NCBI GenBank assembly: GCA_021822385.1 | Contig: JAKARC010000009.1 | Span: 1 to 64,000 of the forward strand | Reading direction: 5' to 3' | From: Pseudomonadota bacterium | Lineage (GTDB): Bacteria > Pseudomonadota > Gammaproteobacteria > Steroidobacterales > Steroidobacteraceae | DNA: 64,000 bases | In this document: in pieces, positions 56,781 through 64,000 of the stretch | Layout: the number at the start of each line of letters is the position of its first letter | Numbering within the stretch: position 1 is the first letter of the stretch | The notes under the pieces: model-generated | Told to the model about the DNA's origin: nothing | Database searches by the model: none | The model's input: the letters and a program-made list of their open reading frames with translations, nothing else | Program-made: the position numbers and the translations under genes

Positions 56781-57032
56781 GCGATCCTCCATACAGCCGT
56801 TCTTGCCGAGAGACCTGCGCGGCCGCCATCGGCTGCCCGTGTGCAGTGGCTGCACGCGCATCCGACCACCCCGGCAACGCTCCTCGGCGCTTGCGGTTGA
56901 CCCTGGCGTTGGCCTCGCGCCGCACCCGTCCGCAACCCGCATCGTATGGCGGCAGTCTACCATCGGAACGTCAGCCGGCGCTGCACTGTGCAACCCGTGC
57001 GCCGCGGCATGTTGGTGCGCCCACGGATCGGT

Positions 57033-58490
57033 TCATGCGCCGCTCAGGCGGCGGTAGATGTCGAGGTACTGCTGGCACTGGCGTGTCCAGGAGAAATCCT
57101 GCGCCATGCCGTTCGTCATGAGGCGCCGCCAGAGGCGCGGTTGCGCATACCAGTCGAGCGCGGTATCGAGCGCCCACGCGAGCGCCGGCGCATCGAAGTC
57201 GTTGAACACCACGCCGGTGCCCGCGCCGCTCGCCGGATCGTAGTGCGCGACCGAATCGGCGAGTCCGCCGGTGCGGCGCACGATGGGCACCGTACCGTAG
57301 CGCAGGCTGTACATCTGGTTCAGACCGCAGGGCTCGTAGCGCGAGGGCATCAGGAACAGGTCCGAGGTCGCCTCGATCCAGTGCGCGAGCGCCTCGTCGT
57401 AGCCGCGCTCGAACAGCACGCGTCCCGGAAAGCGTGCGGCAAGCTCGGCGAAGAACCGCTCATAGGGCGCATCGCCCGCGCCGAGCGCCATCAGCGCCCA
57501 CTCGCGCTGCGCAAGCAGGTTCGGCAGCGCCGCCATCATCAGATCGATGCCCTTTTGCTGCGCCAACCGGCTGACGATGCCGGCAAGCGGCACGCGGGCG
57601 CCCGTGCTGAAGCCCATGCGCGCGAGGAAGGCGCGCTTGAGCTGGCCCTTCACGCCGAGATGCTCGGGATCGAAGTGCTGGGGCAGGTACGGGTCGTTAC
57701 GGGGATCCCAGACTGCGTAGTCTACGCCGTTCAGGATGCCGGTCAGGTCGCGCGCGCGCGCGCGCAGCGAGTCCTGCAGTCCCATGCCGTACTCGTCCGT
57801 ACAGATCTCACGGGCGTGGGTGGGACTGACCGTGGTGAGCGCATCAGCGTACAGGATGCCGTGGCGCAAGGGATTGATGCGTCCGGCGCGCAGCTCATCC
57901 TGATGCAGCAGGTAGCCTTGATCACCGAGCCCGAGGTCCCCGGCCGCCGCGGCGGCGAAGATGCCCTGATAGCCGATGTTGTGAATGGTCAGCACCGTGC
58001 GCGTGGCGGCAAAAGCCGGTTCGGCGGCAAATTGCGCGCGCAGCAGCAGTGGGGCGAAGGCGGTATGCCAGTCGTTGCAATGGACGATCTGAGGGGCGAA
58101 GCCGAGCGGTGCGCAGGCGAGCAGCGCCGCGCGGGTGAACGCGAGGAACCGCAGGTGCTCGTCCGGATCGGTCGTATAGAGCGCGGGTCGCCCGTACAGG
58201 ACCGGACAGTCGAACAGGTACACGGGAACCTGCGTATCGGGCAGCCGTAGCTGCTCGACCGCGAACACATACCGATGCGGTCCGAGGGCTACCGTGAGGT
58301 GGCTCAACCCGGGGACCGGAGCCGATCCGAAGCGCTGCCGGTCGATGGCGGCATAGCCGGGAATGAACAGCCGGACATCGTGCGCCGCCCGGTGCAGATG
58401 GACCGCCAAGGCACCGACGACGTCCGCCAGTCCACCGGTCTTGCAGAAGGGTGTCGCTTCCGCGGCGAGCAGCGCAATACGCAGACTCAC
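57033..58490 (-). CDS. glgA: Glycogen synthase (ADP-glucose type)
   Basis: This GT5 enzyme extends alpha-1,4-glucan using ADP-glucose, the product of GlgC. I start it at GTG 58490 (VSLRIALLAAEATPFCKTGG) with GGAGG eight bases upstream, giving 485 residues. Key motifs are the ADP-glucose-binding KTGGLADV, HCNDWHTAFAPLLL, the GT-B SRLAQQKGIDLMMAAL and MPSRYEPCGLNQMYSLRYG. The gene is separated from glgC and glgP by about 7 kb. A short membrane-peptide frame diverges 18 bases from its start. Confidence 0.95.
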   Translation of the reverse strand: MSLRIALLAAEATPFCKTGGLADVVGALAVHLHRAAHDVRLFIPGYAAIDRQRFGSAPVPGLSHLTVALGPHRYVFAVEQLRLPDTQVPVYLFDCPVLYGRPALYTTDPDEHLRFLAFTRAALLACAPLGFAPQIVHCNDWHTAFAPLLLRAQFAAEPAFAATRTVLTIHNIGYQGIFAAAAAGDLGLGDQGYLLHQDELRAGRINPLRHGILYADALTTVSPTHAREICTDEYGMGLQDSLRARARDLTGILNGVDYAVWDPRNDPYLPQHFDPEHLGVKGQLKRAFLARMGFSTGARVPLAGIVSRLAQQKGIDLMMAALPNLLAQREWALMALGAGDAPYERFFAELAARFPGRVLFERGYDEALAHWIEATSDLFLMPSRYEPCGLNQMYSLRYGTVPIVRRTGGLADSVAHYDPASGAGTGVVFNDFDAPALAWALDTALDWYAQPRLWRRLMTNGMAQDFSWTRQCQQYLDIYRRLSGA

Positions 58491-58508
58491 CGCAGGGCCC
58501 TCCGGTTT

Positions 58509-58619
58509 ATGATGGTCGCGATGCGACGTGTGCTCACCATAGTGGTCATTGCGCTGGTGCTCATCGTTTCGATCGGCATCGGGATCGCCGTGGCTCGCTG
58601 GCCGTATTGGCCTCACTGA
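58509..58619 (+). CDS. Possible 36-residue single-helix membrane peptide
   Basis: ATG 58509 opens MMVAMRRVLTIVVIALVLIV, then SIGIGIAVARWPYWPH: a positively charged start, one long hydrophobic helix and an aromatic tail. It diverges from glgA, and its start lies over the glgA ribosome binding region. The upstream ribosome binding site is weak. It might be real or fortuitous; there is no known relative that I recognise. Confidence 0.3.
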   Translation: MMVAMRRVLTIVVIALVLIVSIGIGIAVARWPYWPH

Positions 58620-58848
58620 GAGTGTACAGAAACGTCGGCCTTGAGCCTGGCTCCGGCGGATGTTGCCCGTGGATGTTCATCGGTATAAAAACTATACTAA
58701 TTTGATTTAAAAGGATTATTCCATATCGCCCACCCGAATGAGCGGAGTTCGCTGGTAAACTAAAATCCCGTGTAGTGGCGCTTTGATCAGTGGCGCGGCC
58801 CGGCAGGTGCGGCCTGCGGGTTCGCGGCCCGCGCCCAGGATCCATCAC
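58620..58848. other. Upstream region of the M32 carboxypeptidase
   Basis: This 229-base region holds an AT-rich island (58684-58726, with TATAAAAACTATACTAATTT-like runs) and no gene. It probably contains the promoter of the downstream operon; no element stands out enough to name. Confidence 0.4.
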
Positions 58849-60363
58849 ATGTCTGCCTCGCCGTACAAACAGCTCGAGCAGGAGTTCAAGCGCCTCTACG
58901 CCTTGCGCGGAGCGCTCGCCTTGCTGCGCTGGGACGCGGCGGTGATGATGCCGCGGGGCAGCGCCGATGTGCGCGGCGAGCAGCTGGCGGCGCTCGAGAC
59001 CGAGCAGCATGCCCTGCTCACCTCCCCGCGCATCAGCCGTCTGCTCGATCGCGCCCAGGCCAACAGTCAGGGCATGCAGGATTGGCAGATCGCAAATCTG
59101 CGCGAGATGCGCCGCGAGCGCGATCACGCCATTGCCACGCCCGTGGCGTTGATCTCCCGGCTGACGAAGGCCGCCTCACGCGCCGAGGTATGCTGGCTCG
59201 AGGCGCGCACCCAGGGGCGGTTCGAGTCCTTTGCGCCGCTGCTCGAGGAAGTCGTCCTGCTGGTGCGCGACAAGGCGGCGCTGCTCGGACAGGCGCTGAA
59301 CCTCGCGCCTTACGATGCGCTGGTCGACGAATTCAGCCCGGGCATCACCATGGCGGACATCGACGGGATGTTCAAAGCGCTCTCGCGCCGCCTGCCGGCG
59401 CTGATCCGCGAGGCGATTGCCGCGCAGGCAGACCGCCCGCCACAGACGCTCGCCGGCCGATTTCCGCCGGGCAAGCAACGCGCCCTGATCCTCGAGGTGA
59501 TGAAGCAGATCGGCTTTCCCTTCGATCGTGGCCGGCTCGATGAGAGCGAGCATCCGTTCACCGAGGGCGTGCCCGGGGATATCCGCGTGACCACGCGTCT
59601 CGATGGCGCCGATCCGTTCGTGGGGCTGCTCGGGGCACTGCACGAGACCGGACATGCCATGTACGACCTCGGCCTGCCGCACGAGTGGCGCGACCAGCCG
59701 GTCGGGCGCAATCGCGGCATGGCGCTCGAGGAGAGCCAATCGCTGCTGATGGAGATGATCGTCGGTCGCAGTCGCCCGTTCGTGCGGTATCTGCAGCCCC
59801 TGCTCACCCGGCATCTGGGCGTCGGCGGACAGGAGTGGAGTGTGGAGAACATCTACGCACATCTGACGCGGGTACGCAGGAGTCTGATCCGGGTCGACGC
59901 CGACGAGCTCACCTATCCTCTGCATATCATGCTGCGCTACGAGCTCGAAAAGCAGCTGCTGTCCGGAGAGCTCGCGGTGCGCGACCTGCCGCAGGCCTGG
60001 AACGCCGGCATGCAGGAGCGTCTCGGCGTCCGTCCCGACAATGACGCACAGGGGTGTCTGCAGGATGTCCACTGGGCGGTCGGGTCATTCGGGTACTTCC
60101 CCTCCTATGCGCTCGGCATGGTGATCGCCGCGCAGCTGAACGAAAGTCTGCGCAACGACGTGGCCGGACTCGACGAGCAGCTCGCGCGCGGGGAGTTTTC
60201 CGGTCTGCTCGACTGGTTGCGAACCCGCGTGCACGGGCTCGCTGCCAAGGTGTCGGTGCAGGAATTGCTGCGTGCGGCCACCGGCCGGCCGTTGTCCGCG
60301 GCCGCGTTCATCCGTTACGCCGAAACGAAATATCTGGAACCAGCGGCGAGCGAGGCGGCGTAA
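58849..60363 (+). CDS. Carboxypeptidase Taq-type metallocarboxypeptidase (M32)
   Basis: This 504-residue cytoplasmic zinc carboxypeptidase has the HETGH site (His265, Glu266, His269) in GALHETGHAMYDLG, and the third ligand Glu in GMALEESQSLLMEMIVGRS. Further family blocks are LRWDAAVMMPRGSADVRGEQ, FPPGKQRALILEVMKQIGF, FTEGVPGDIRVTTR and DELTYPLHIMLRYELEK. It removes C-terminal residues from peptides with broad specificity. ATG 58849 has AGGA upstream. Its stop is followed at once by the ttcA GTG. Confidence 0.93.
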   Translation: MSASPYKQLEQEFKRLYALRGALALLRWDAAVMMPRGSADVRGEQLAALETEQHALLTSPRISRLLDRAQANSQGMQDWQIANLREMRRERDHAIATPVALISRLTKAASRAEVCWLEARTQGRFESFAPLLEEVVLLVRDKAALLGQALNLAPYDALVDEFSPGITMADIDGMFKALSRRLPALIREAIAAQADRPPQTLAGRFPPGKQRALILEVMKQIGFPFDRGRLDESEHPFTEGVPGDIRVTTRLDGADPFVGLLGALHETGHAMYDLGLPHEWRDQPVGRNRGMALEESQSLLMEMIVGRSRPFVRYLQPLLTRHLGVGGQEWSVENIYAHLTRVRRSLIRVDADELTYPLHIMLRYELEKQLLSGELAVRDLPQAWNAGMQERLGVRPDNDAQGCLQDVHWAVGSFGYFPSYALGMVIAAQLNESLRNDVAGLDEQLARGEFSGLLDWLRTRVHGLAAKVSVQELLRAATGRPLSAAAFIRYAETKYLEPAASEAA

Positions 60364-61188
60364 GTGGACGGCACCGATATTCCGTCGCGGACCCTGACGC
60401 GACTGCAGGCGAAATTGCGCGGCCAGGTCGGCAAGGCGATCGACGATTACGCCATGATCAGCGCCGGCGATCGGGTCATGGTCTGCCTGTCCGGTGGCAA
60501 GGACTCCTACACGCTGCTCGACCTGCTGCTCTCGCTCCAGCGCAGTGCGCCGGTCGCCTTCGAGATCCTCGCCGTGAATCTTGATCAGAAACAGCCGGGA
60601 TTCCCGGCGCACGTGCTGCCGGACTATCTGACCGCCCGCGGCGTGCCGTTTCACATCATCGAGCAGGACACCTACAGCGTGGTCAAGCGGGTGGTGCCCG
60701 CAGGACAGACCCTGTGCGGGCTGTGCTCGCGCCTGCGCCGCGGCGCGCTCTATCGCTTCGCCGCCGCGCACGGCATCACCAAGATCGCCCTCGGCCACCA
60801 TCGCGACGACATCGTCGAGACGCTGTTTCTCAATCTGTTCTTCGGCGGACGGCTGAAGGCCATGGCGCCGAAGCTGCTCTCCGAGGACGGCCGGCACGTG
60901 GTGATCCGGCCGCTCGCCTACCTTGCCGAGCGCGACATCGCCCGCTATGCGCGCGGCCGCGGCTTTCCGCTCATTCCGTGCAAGCTCTGCGGCACGCAAC
61001 CGAATCTGCAGCGGGCCGCGGTCAAGCGCATGCTCGCCGCATGGGAGCGGGAGCAACCGGGACGCACGGGCAGCATCTTCTCGGCGCTGCGCAACGTCGA
61101 GCCGGCCACCCTCGCCGACAGCCGGCTGTTCGATTTTGCCGGGCTCGATGCACGGCGCACCTTCGCGCCTGAGCATCCACCCGCCTAG
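60364..61188 (+). CDS. ttcA: tRNA 2-thiocytidine(32) synthetase
   Basis: This 274-residue enzyme thiolates cytidine 32 of certain tRNAs using ATP and a 4Fe-4S cluster. The PP-loop is [10 protein letters not shown] (SGGKDS at 43-48). Cluster cysteines are Cys118 and Cys121 in [14 protein letters not shown], and a third in the [10 protein letters not shown] segment (206/209). [17 protein letters not shown] is the characteristic helix. GTG 60364 immediately follows the M32 stop without a gap; GTG is the only start giving the family N-terminus. Confidence 0.95.
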   Translation: MDGTDIPSRTLTRLQAKLRGQVGKAIDDYAMISAGDRVMVCLSGGKDSYTLLDLLLSLQRSAPVAFEILAVNLDQKQPGFPAHVLPDYLTARGVPFHIIEQDTYSVVKRVVPAGQTLCGLCSRLRRGALYRFAAAHGITKIALGHHRDDIVETLFLNLFFGGRLKAMAPKLLSEDGRHVVIRPLAYLAERDIARYARGRGFPLIPCKLCGTQPNLQRAAVKRMLAAWEREQPGRTGSIFSALRNVEPATLADSRLFDFAGLDARRTFAPEHPPA

Positions 61189-61205
61189 GGGCGCGCCGCA
61201 CGCGA

Positions 61206-62639
61206 ATGGACGTTGCCGATTCCCCGCCGCTGCCGAACGCCTACTGGGTCTTGCCGGGACAGCTGCTCGCCGGGGAATACCCGGCCGGTCCGACGCCCGA
61301 GGTTACGCGCGCGCGCCTCACGCACCTGCGCGCCGCCGGCATTACCGCCATCCTCGATTTGACCGAGCCAGAGGAGCTCGACGGTTATGATGATGCCCTA
61401 CCGCTGGCGATTGAGTATCGGCGCAAGCCCATCCGCGACCACGACGTTCCGGCGCGCCGCGAGCACATGGAGGAGATCCTCGACTGTCTGCATGCGGCGC
61501 TGCGGGCCGGACAGCCGATCTACGTGCACTGTCGCGCCGGCGTCGGTCGCACGGCCACGGTGGCCGGCTGCTTTCTCGTCGAACGCGGCCTGAGCGGCGA
61601 GGAGGCGCTCGCCGCGCTTGCGCGCGTGTGGCGTCAGTCCGAGCGCTCGCGCGAGTGGCCCAACATTCCGGAGACCGCGGCCCAGGCCGAGTATGTGCGG
61701 CACTGGCAGCCGCGCGCGCGCGCGCCGTCCGAGCCGCAGGCGCCGGGCGATCCTCTGCTCGAGCCGCAGACGCTGGCGACGGTGCGTGCACTGCGTGATC
61801 GGTACCTCGGCACGCTGATCGGTCTTGCGCTCGGCGATGCGGTGGCTGCGGCCACGCAGTACCGCCGTCCCCGCACATTTGCGCCCGTCGCCGATCTGCT
61901 CGGCGGCGGGCCGTTCGGTCTGCCGCGCGGGGGCTGGAGCGACGACACCGCCATGGCGTTGTGCCTGGCCGAGAGTCTGCTCGAGCGCGGGGACTTCGAT
62001 CCGCTCGATCAGGTCGAGCGCTACCGGCGTTGGCAGCGCGACGGGCACCTCACGGCGAGCGGGCAGGCCCTCGGCATTACGGCCGGTACCGCCCGGGCGC
62101 TCGCGCGGGCCAGCTGGCGCCAGCAGCCGTTTTCCGGCTCGCACGATCCAACACAACTCGATCCGGAGCCGCTGGCGCGCGTGGCCGCGGTGGTGTTGTT
62201 CTACTTTGGTCAGCCGCAGCAGGCCGTTGCGCTTGCGAGCGAAGCGGCGCGCACGACCTGCCAGACCGCCCCGGTGCTCGCCGCCTGCGCCGATCTGGCG
62301 CGCGCGCTGCATGCGGCGTTGCGGGGGCGGCCCAAGGAGCAGATCCTCGCGCCGCTCCGTGGCGCCTCGGGGCGGGGCGCCGGCAAGGGCGTCACGCAGG
62401 TGCTCGCGGCCGCGTTCGAGGCGTTCGCCGCCACCGACACTTTCCGCGACGCGCTGTTGCATGCGGCCAACTTCGGGGGCGACTCCGACGTGATCGCCGC
62501 GGTGTGTGGTCAGCTGGCCGGCGCCTTCTACGGGATCAACGCCATTCCGCCCGCATGGCGCGCGGCGCTGCTGCGCGCCGAGCTGATCGAATCCTTCGCC
62601 GACCGGCTGCTCGCGCAGGCACTCGAGCGGATGAGTTGA
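61206..62639 (+). CDS. Fusion of dual-specificity phosphatase and ADP-ribosylglycohydrolase
   Basis: This 477-residue protein has two catalytic modules. The N-terminal domain (about 10-165) is a cysteine phosphatase with CX5R loop HCRAGVGRTATVAGCF (Cys109). After an Arg/Pro linker, residues about 195-470 form an ADP-ribosylglycohydrolase fold. Metal-site motifs are GTLIGLALGDAVAAA, GWSDDTAMALCLAE (Ser245-Asp246-Asp247-Thr248) and ANFGGDSDVIAAVCGQLAG (Asp426, Ser427, Asp428). Such enzymes remove ADP-ribose from Arg or other acceptors. Linking it to a phosphatase suggests processing of ADP-ribosylated, phosphorylated products. It starts 17 bp after ttcA, with the metallopeptidase one base later. 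Confidence 0.9.
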   Translation: MDVADSPPLPNAYWVLPGQLLAGEYPAGPTPEVTRARLTHLRAAGITAILDLTEPEELDGYDDALPLAIEYRRKPIRDHDVPARREHMEEILDCLHAALRAGQPIYVHCRAGVGRTATVAGCFLVERGLSGEEALAALARVWRQSERSREWPNIPETAAQAEYVRHWQPRARAPSEPQAPGDPLLEPQTLATVRALRDRYLGTLIGLALGDAVAAATQYRRPRTFAPVADLLGGGPFGLPRGGWSDDTAMALCLAESLLERGDFDPLDQVERYRRWQRDGHLTASGQALGITAGTARALARASWRQQPFSGSHDPTQLDPEPLARVAAVVLFYFGQPQQAVALASEAARTTCQTAPVLAACADLARALHAALRGRPKEQILAPLRGASGRGAGKGVTQVLAAAFEAFAATDTFRDALLHAANFGGDSDVIAAVCGQLAGAFYGINAIPPAWRAALLRAELIESFADRLLAQALERMS

Positions 62640-62640
62640 G

Positions 62641-63699
62641 ATGTCCGATGAGGTGCCCGCCCGTGCCAGAACCCGCCGCCGCCCGGCGCGCAAGGCATGG
62701 AGCCGGCTGAGCGACGCGGAGCTGCTGCAGCTGCGCTTCTGCGATCTCGGCCTCACCGTGCGCGGCTCACCGATCGAGCGGGGCGTGCGCCGGCTTTACG
62801 AGGAGCTGCAGGCGCGTGCGATCCGCTGTCGGCCGCACGTGTGGCTGGCCGAGGAATGGTTCACGCCCGATGGCGTGCCCGGCATTGCCATACCCTTCTA
62901 CCTCGCGCATCCCCGCCTGACGCAGCTCGAGCGGCACCTGATGACCGAGGCCGAAGGCGGCAATTCCCAATCGTTCATGCGGATTCTGCGCCATGAGGCC
63001 GGGCACGCGATCGACAATGCCTATCGGTTGCGGCGGCGCAAGCGCTGGCGGGAGGTGTTCGGGCCCGCGTCACGGCGTTATCCGCTGCACTACACGGCGC
63101 GGCCGGCGAGCCGACGCTACGTGCACCATCTCGGGGACTGGTACGCCCAGGCTCATCCCACCGAGGATTTCGCCGAGACGTTCGCGGTCTGGCTGACGCC
63201 GCACTCGGCCTGGCGCAAGCGTTACGCCGAGTGGCCCGCGCTGCGCAAGCTCGTGCTGGTCGATACGCTCATGACGGAGGTGCGCGGCCGCGCCCCGGCG
63301 GTGCGCAATCGCATTCGCATCGAGCCGATCGAAACCAACCGCCGCACACTTGGGGAACACTACCGGCGCAAGCTCGCCCATTATGGCCAGTATCGACGCA
63401 GTACCATCGACGTGTTGTTGCAATGGCTGTTCAGCGCGCAGCGGCCGCGTCGCGACGCCCTGCGCGTTGCGACGCTGTTACGCGCCAACCGGCGCGTGCT
63501 CAGCGAGAAGGTCTCGCGCGAACTCGGTCTGTCGCGCTATAGTGTGCATGAAATCATCCGTGCCATGATCGAGCGCAGCGAAGCGTTGGAACTTTACATT
63601 CGCGGCAACCGTCGCGACGCCGTCCATGTCGCGCATTGGCTGCTCGGGAGACTGGCGTCGCTGTATTCGCAGGGCGAGACGCCGCATATGCCGTTATGA
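62641..63699 (+). CDS. Putative zinc metallopeptidase
   Basis: This 352-residue cytoplasmic protein has a zincin site HEAGH (His118, Glu119, His122) in LRHEAGHAIDNAYRL. A downstream acidic candidate third ligand is Glu179 in PTEDFAETFAVWL. The N-terminus (RARTRRRPARKAWSR) is very basic, and the C-terminal third is Arg-rich and helical. The family resembles the uncharacterised putative zinc-binding metallopeptidases found beside ATP-grasp ligases; activity is not shown. ATG 62641 is one base after the preceding stop, and its stop overlaps the next ATG. Confidence 0.78.
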   Translation: MSDEVPARARTRRRPARKAWSRLSDAELLQLRFCDLGLTVRGSPIERGVRRLYEELQARAIRCRPHVWLAEEWFTPDGVPGIAIPFYLAHPRLTQLERHLMTEAEGGNSQSFMRILRHEAGHAIDNAYRLRRRKRWREVFGPASRRYPLHYTARPASRRYVHHLGDWYAQAHPTEDFAETFAVWLTPHSAWRKRYAEWPALRKLVLVDTLMTEVRGRAPAVRNRIRIEPIETNRRTLGEHYRRKLAHYGQYRRSTIDVLLQWLFSAQRPRRDALRVATLLRANRRVLSEKVSRELGLSRYSVHEIIRAMIERSEALELYIRGNRRDAVHVAHWLLGRLASLYSQGETPHMPL

Positions 63700-64000
63700 A
63701 GAAGCTGCGCATTCTGGTCGTCGTGCATGCGAGTCTCGTGCCGCCGGCGAGTCTCGAGGGCCATACCGAGAAGGAAATCGACGCGTGGCGCACCGAGTAC
63801 AACGTGATCACGACGTTGCGCGAGCGTGGGCACGATGTCAGGTGTCTCGGCGTGCTCGACAGCCTGACGGAGATGCGGCAGACGATCGCCGAGTGGCAGC
63901 CGAACATCGTGTTCAATCTGCTCGAGGAATTCAACGGCATCGTCACCTACGATCAGCACGTGGTCGCCTACCTCGAGTTGCTGCGTCAGCCGTATACCGG
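63696..64000 (+). CDS. D-Ala-D-Ala-ligase-like ATP-grasp protein (N-terminal part only)
   Basis: ATG 63696 overlaps the metallopeptidase stop by four bases (ATGA). The 101 codons present read MKKLRILVVVHASLVPPASL..., with VFNLLEEFNGIVTYDQHVV and YLELLRQPYTG. These fit the N-terminal domain of ATP-grasp enzymes of the D-alanine-D-alanine ligase type. The ATP-binding domain lies beyond the window, so the substrate and even the exact subfamily remain open. Confidence 0.75.
   Translation, partial: MKKLRILVVVHASLVPPASLEGHTEKEIDAWRTEYNVITTLRERGHDVRCLGVLDSLTEMRQTIAEWQPNIVFNLLEEFNGIVTYDQHVVAYLELLRQPYT

Noticed and set aside
57740-57775. Alternating GC repeat in the glgA region
   Set aside because: It encodes an Arg/Ala run in frame within glgA, so it is a codon-bias effect rather than a repeat element.
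1-64000. tRNA, rRNA, CRISPR, insertion sequences or prophage
   Set aside because: No cloverleaf-like gene, no repeat-spacer array, no transposase or integrase motif and no phage structural gene was recognised anywhere in the window.

Overview
The window is high-GC, densely packed bacterial chromosome of gammaproteobacterial character. The clues are NADPH-type gltBD, ttcA, hemN, a prkA/DUF444/spoVR stress cluster of the E. coli yeaGH-ycgB type, a large TonB-dependent receptor and a DUF3683 FAD/Fe-S oxidoreductase. The genus cannot be fixed from the sequence alone. I saw no rRNA, tRNA, insertion sequence, prophage or CRISPR array. Both ends cut genes: the first CDS lacks only its last few codons, and the last retains only about 100 codons.

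Layout. 1-10.1 kb (minus): gltB, gltD and a 1310-codon FAD/4Fe-4S dehydrogenase form one tight operon behind a long leader with a candidate sigma70 promoter. 10.7-14.9 kb: a MarR regulator, a candidate promoter/operator, a SAM methyltransferase, an orphan ParB-domain protein and a MATE exporter. 15.0-21.8 kb: a LacI regulator and sodium/solute symporter diverging from a GalR-type operator, then hemN, a rhomboid protease, KDPG aldolase and LD-carboxypeptidase. 22.0-30.1 kb (plus): a complete K+ uptake operon, with an unassigned 30-residue membrane peptide, then kdpF, kdpA, kdpB, kdpC, kdpD and kdpE.

30.1-35.2 kb (minus): a four-gene operon of a TonB-domain protein with a cytoplasmic receiver-like domain, a membrane CheA-like kinase without a CheW domain, a CheY and a CheX. 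This is the most unusual system in the window. 35.6-42.3 kb (plus): prkA, DUF444, spoVR and an EF-G-like GTPase, a starvation/stress module. 42.3-50.0 kb (minus): glutamate decarboxylase, then a glycogen operon read as glgP, glgC, GH57 enzyme and LEA-type lipoprotein. glgA lies separately at 57.0-58.5 kb.

50.0-58.6 kb: a gene-poor 1 kb, a DUF192 protein, an AT-rich leader, a TonB-dependent receptor closed by a strong terminator, a two-DTG aspartyl protease, a small outer-membrane barrel and glgA. 58.8-64 kb (plus): M32 carboxypeptidase, ttcA, a dual-specificity phosphatase fused to an ADP-ribosylglycohydrolase, a zinc metallopeptidase and the start of a D-Ala-D-Ala-ligase-like ATP-grasp protein, nearly all overlapping or a few bases apart.

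Taken together the window covers nitrogen assimilation (GOGAT), carbon storage (glycogen), potassium homeostasis and stress survival. Positions, motifs and spacings were read directly. Family names come from recognised sequence features, and no database search was run.
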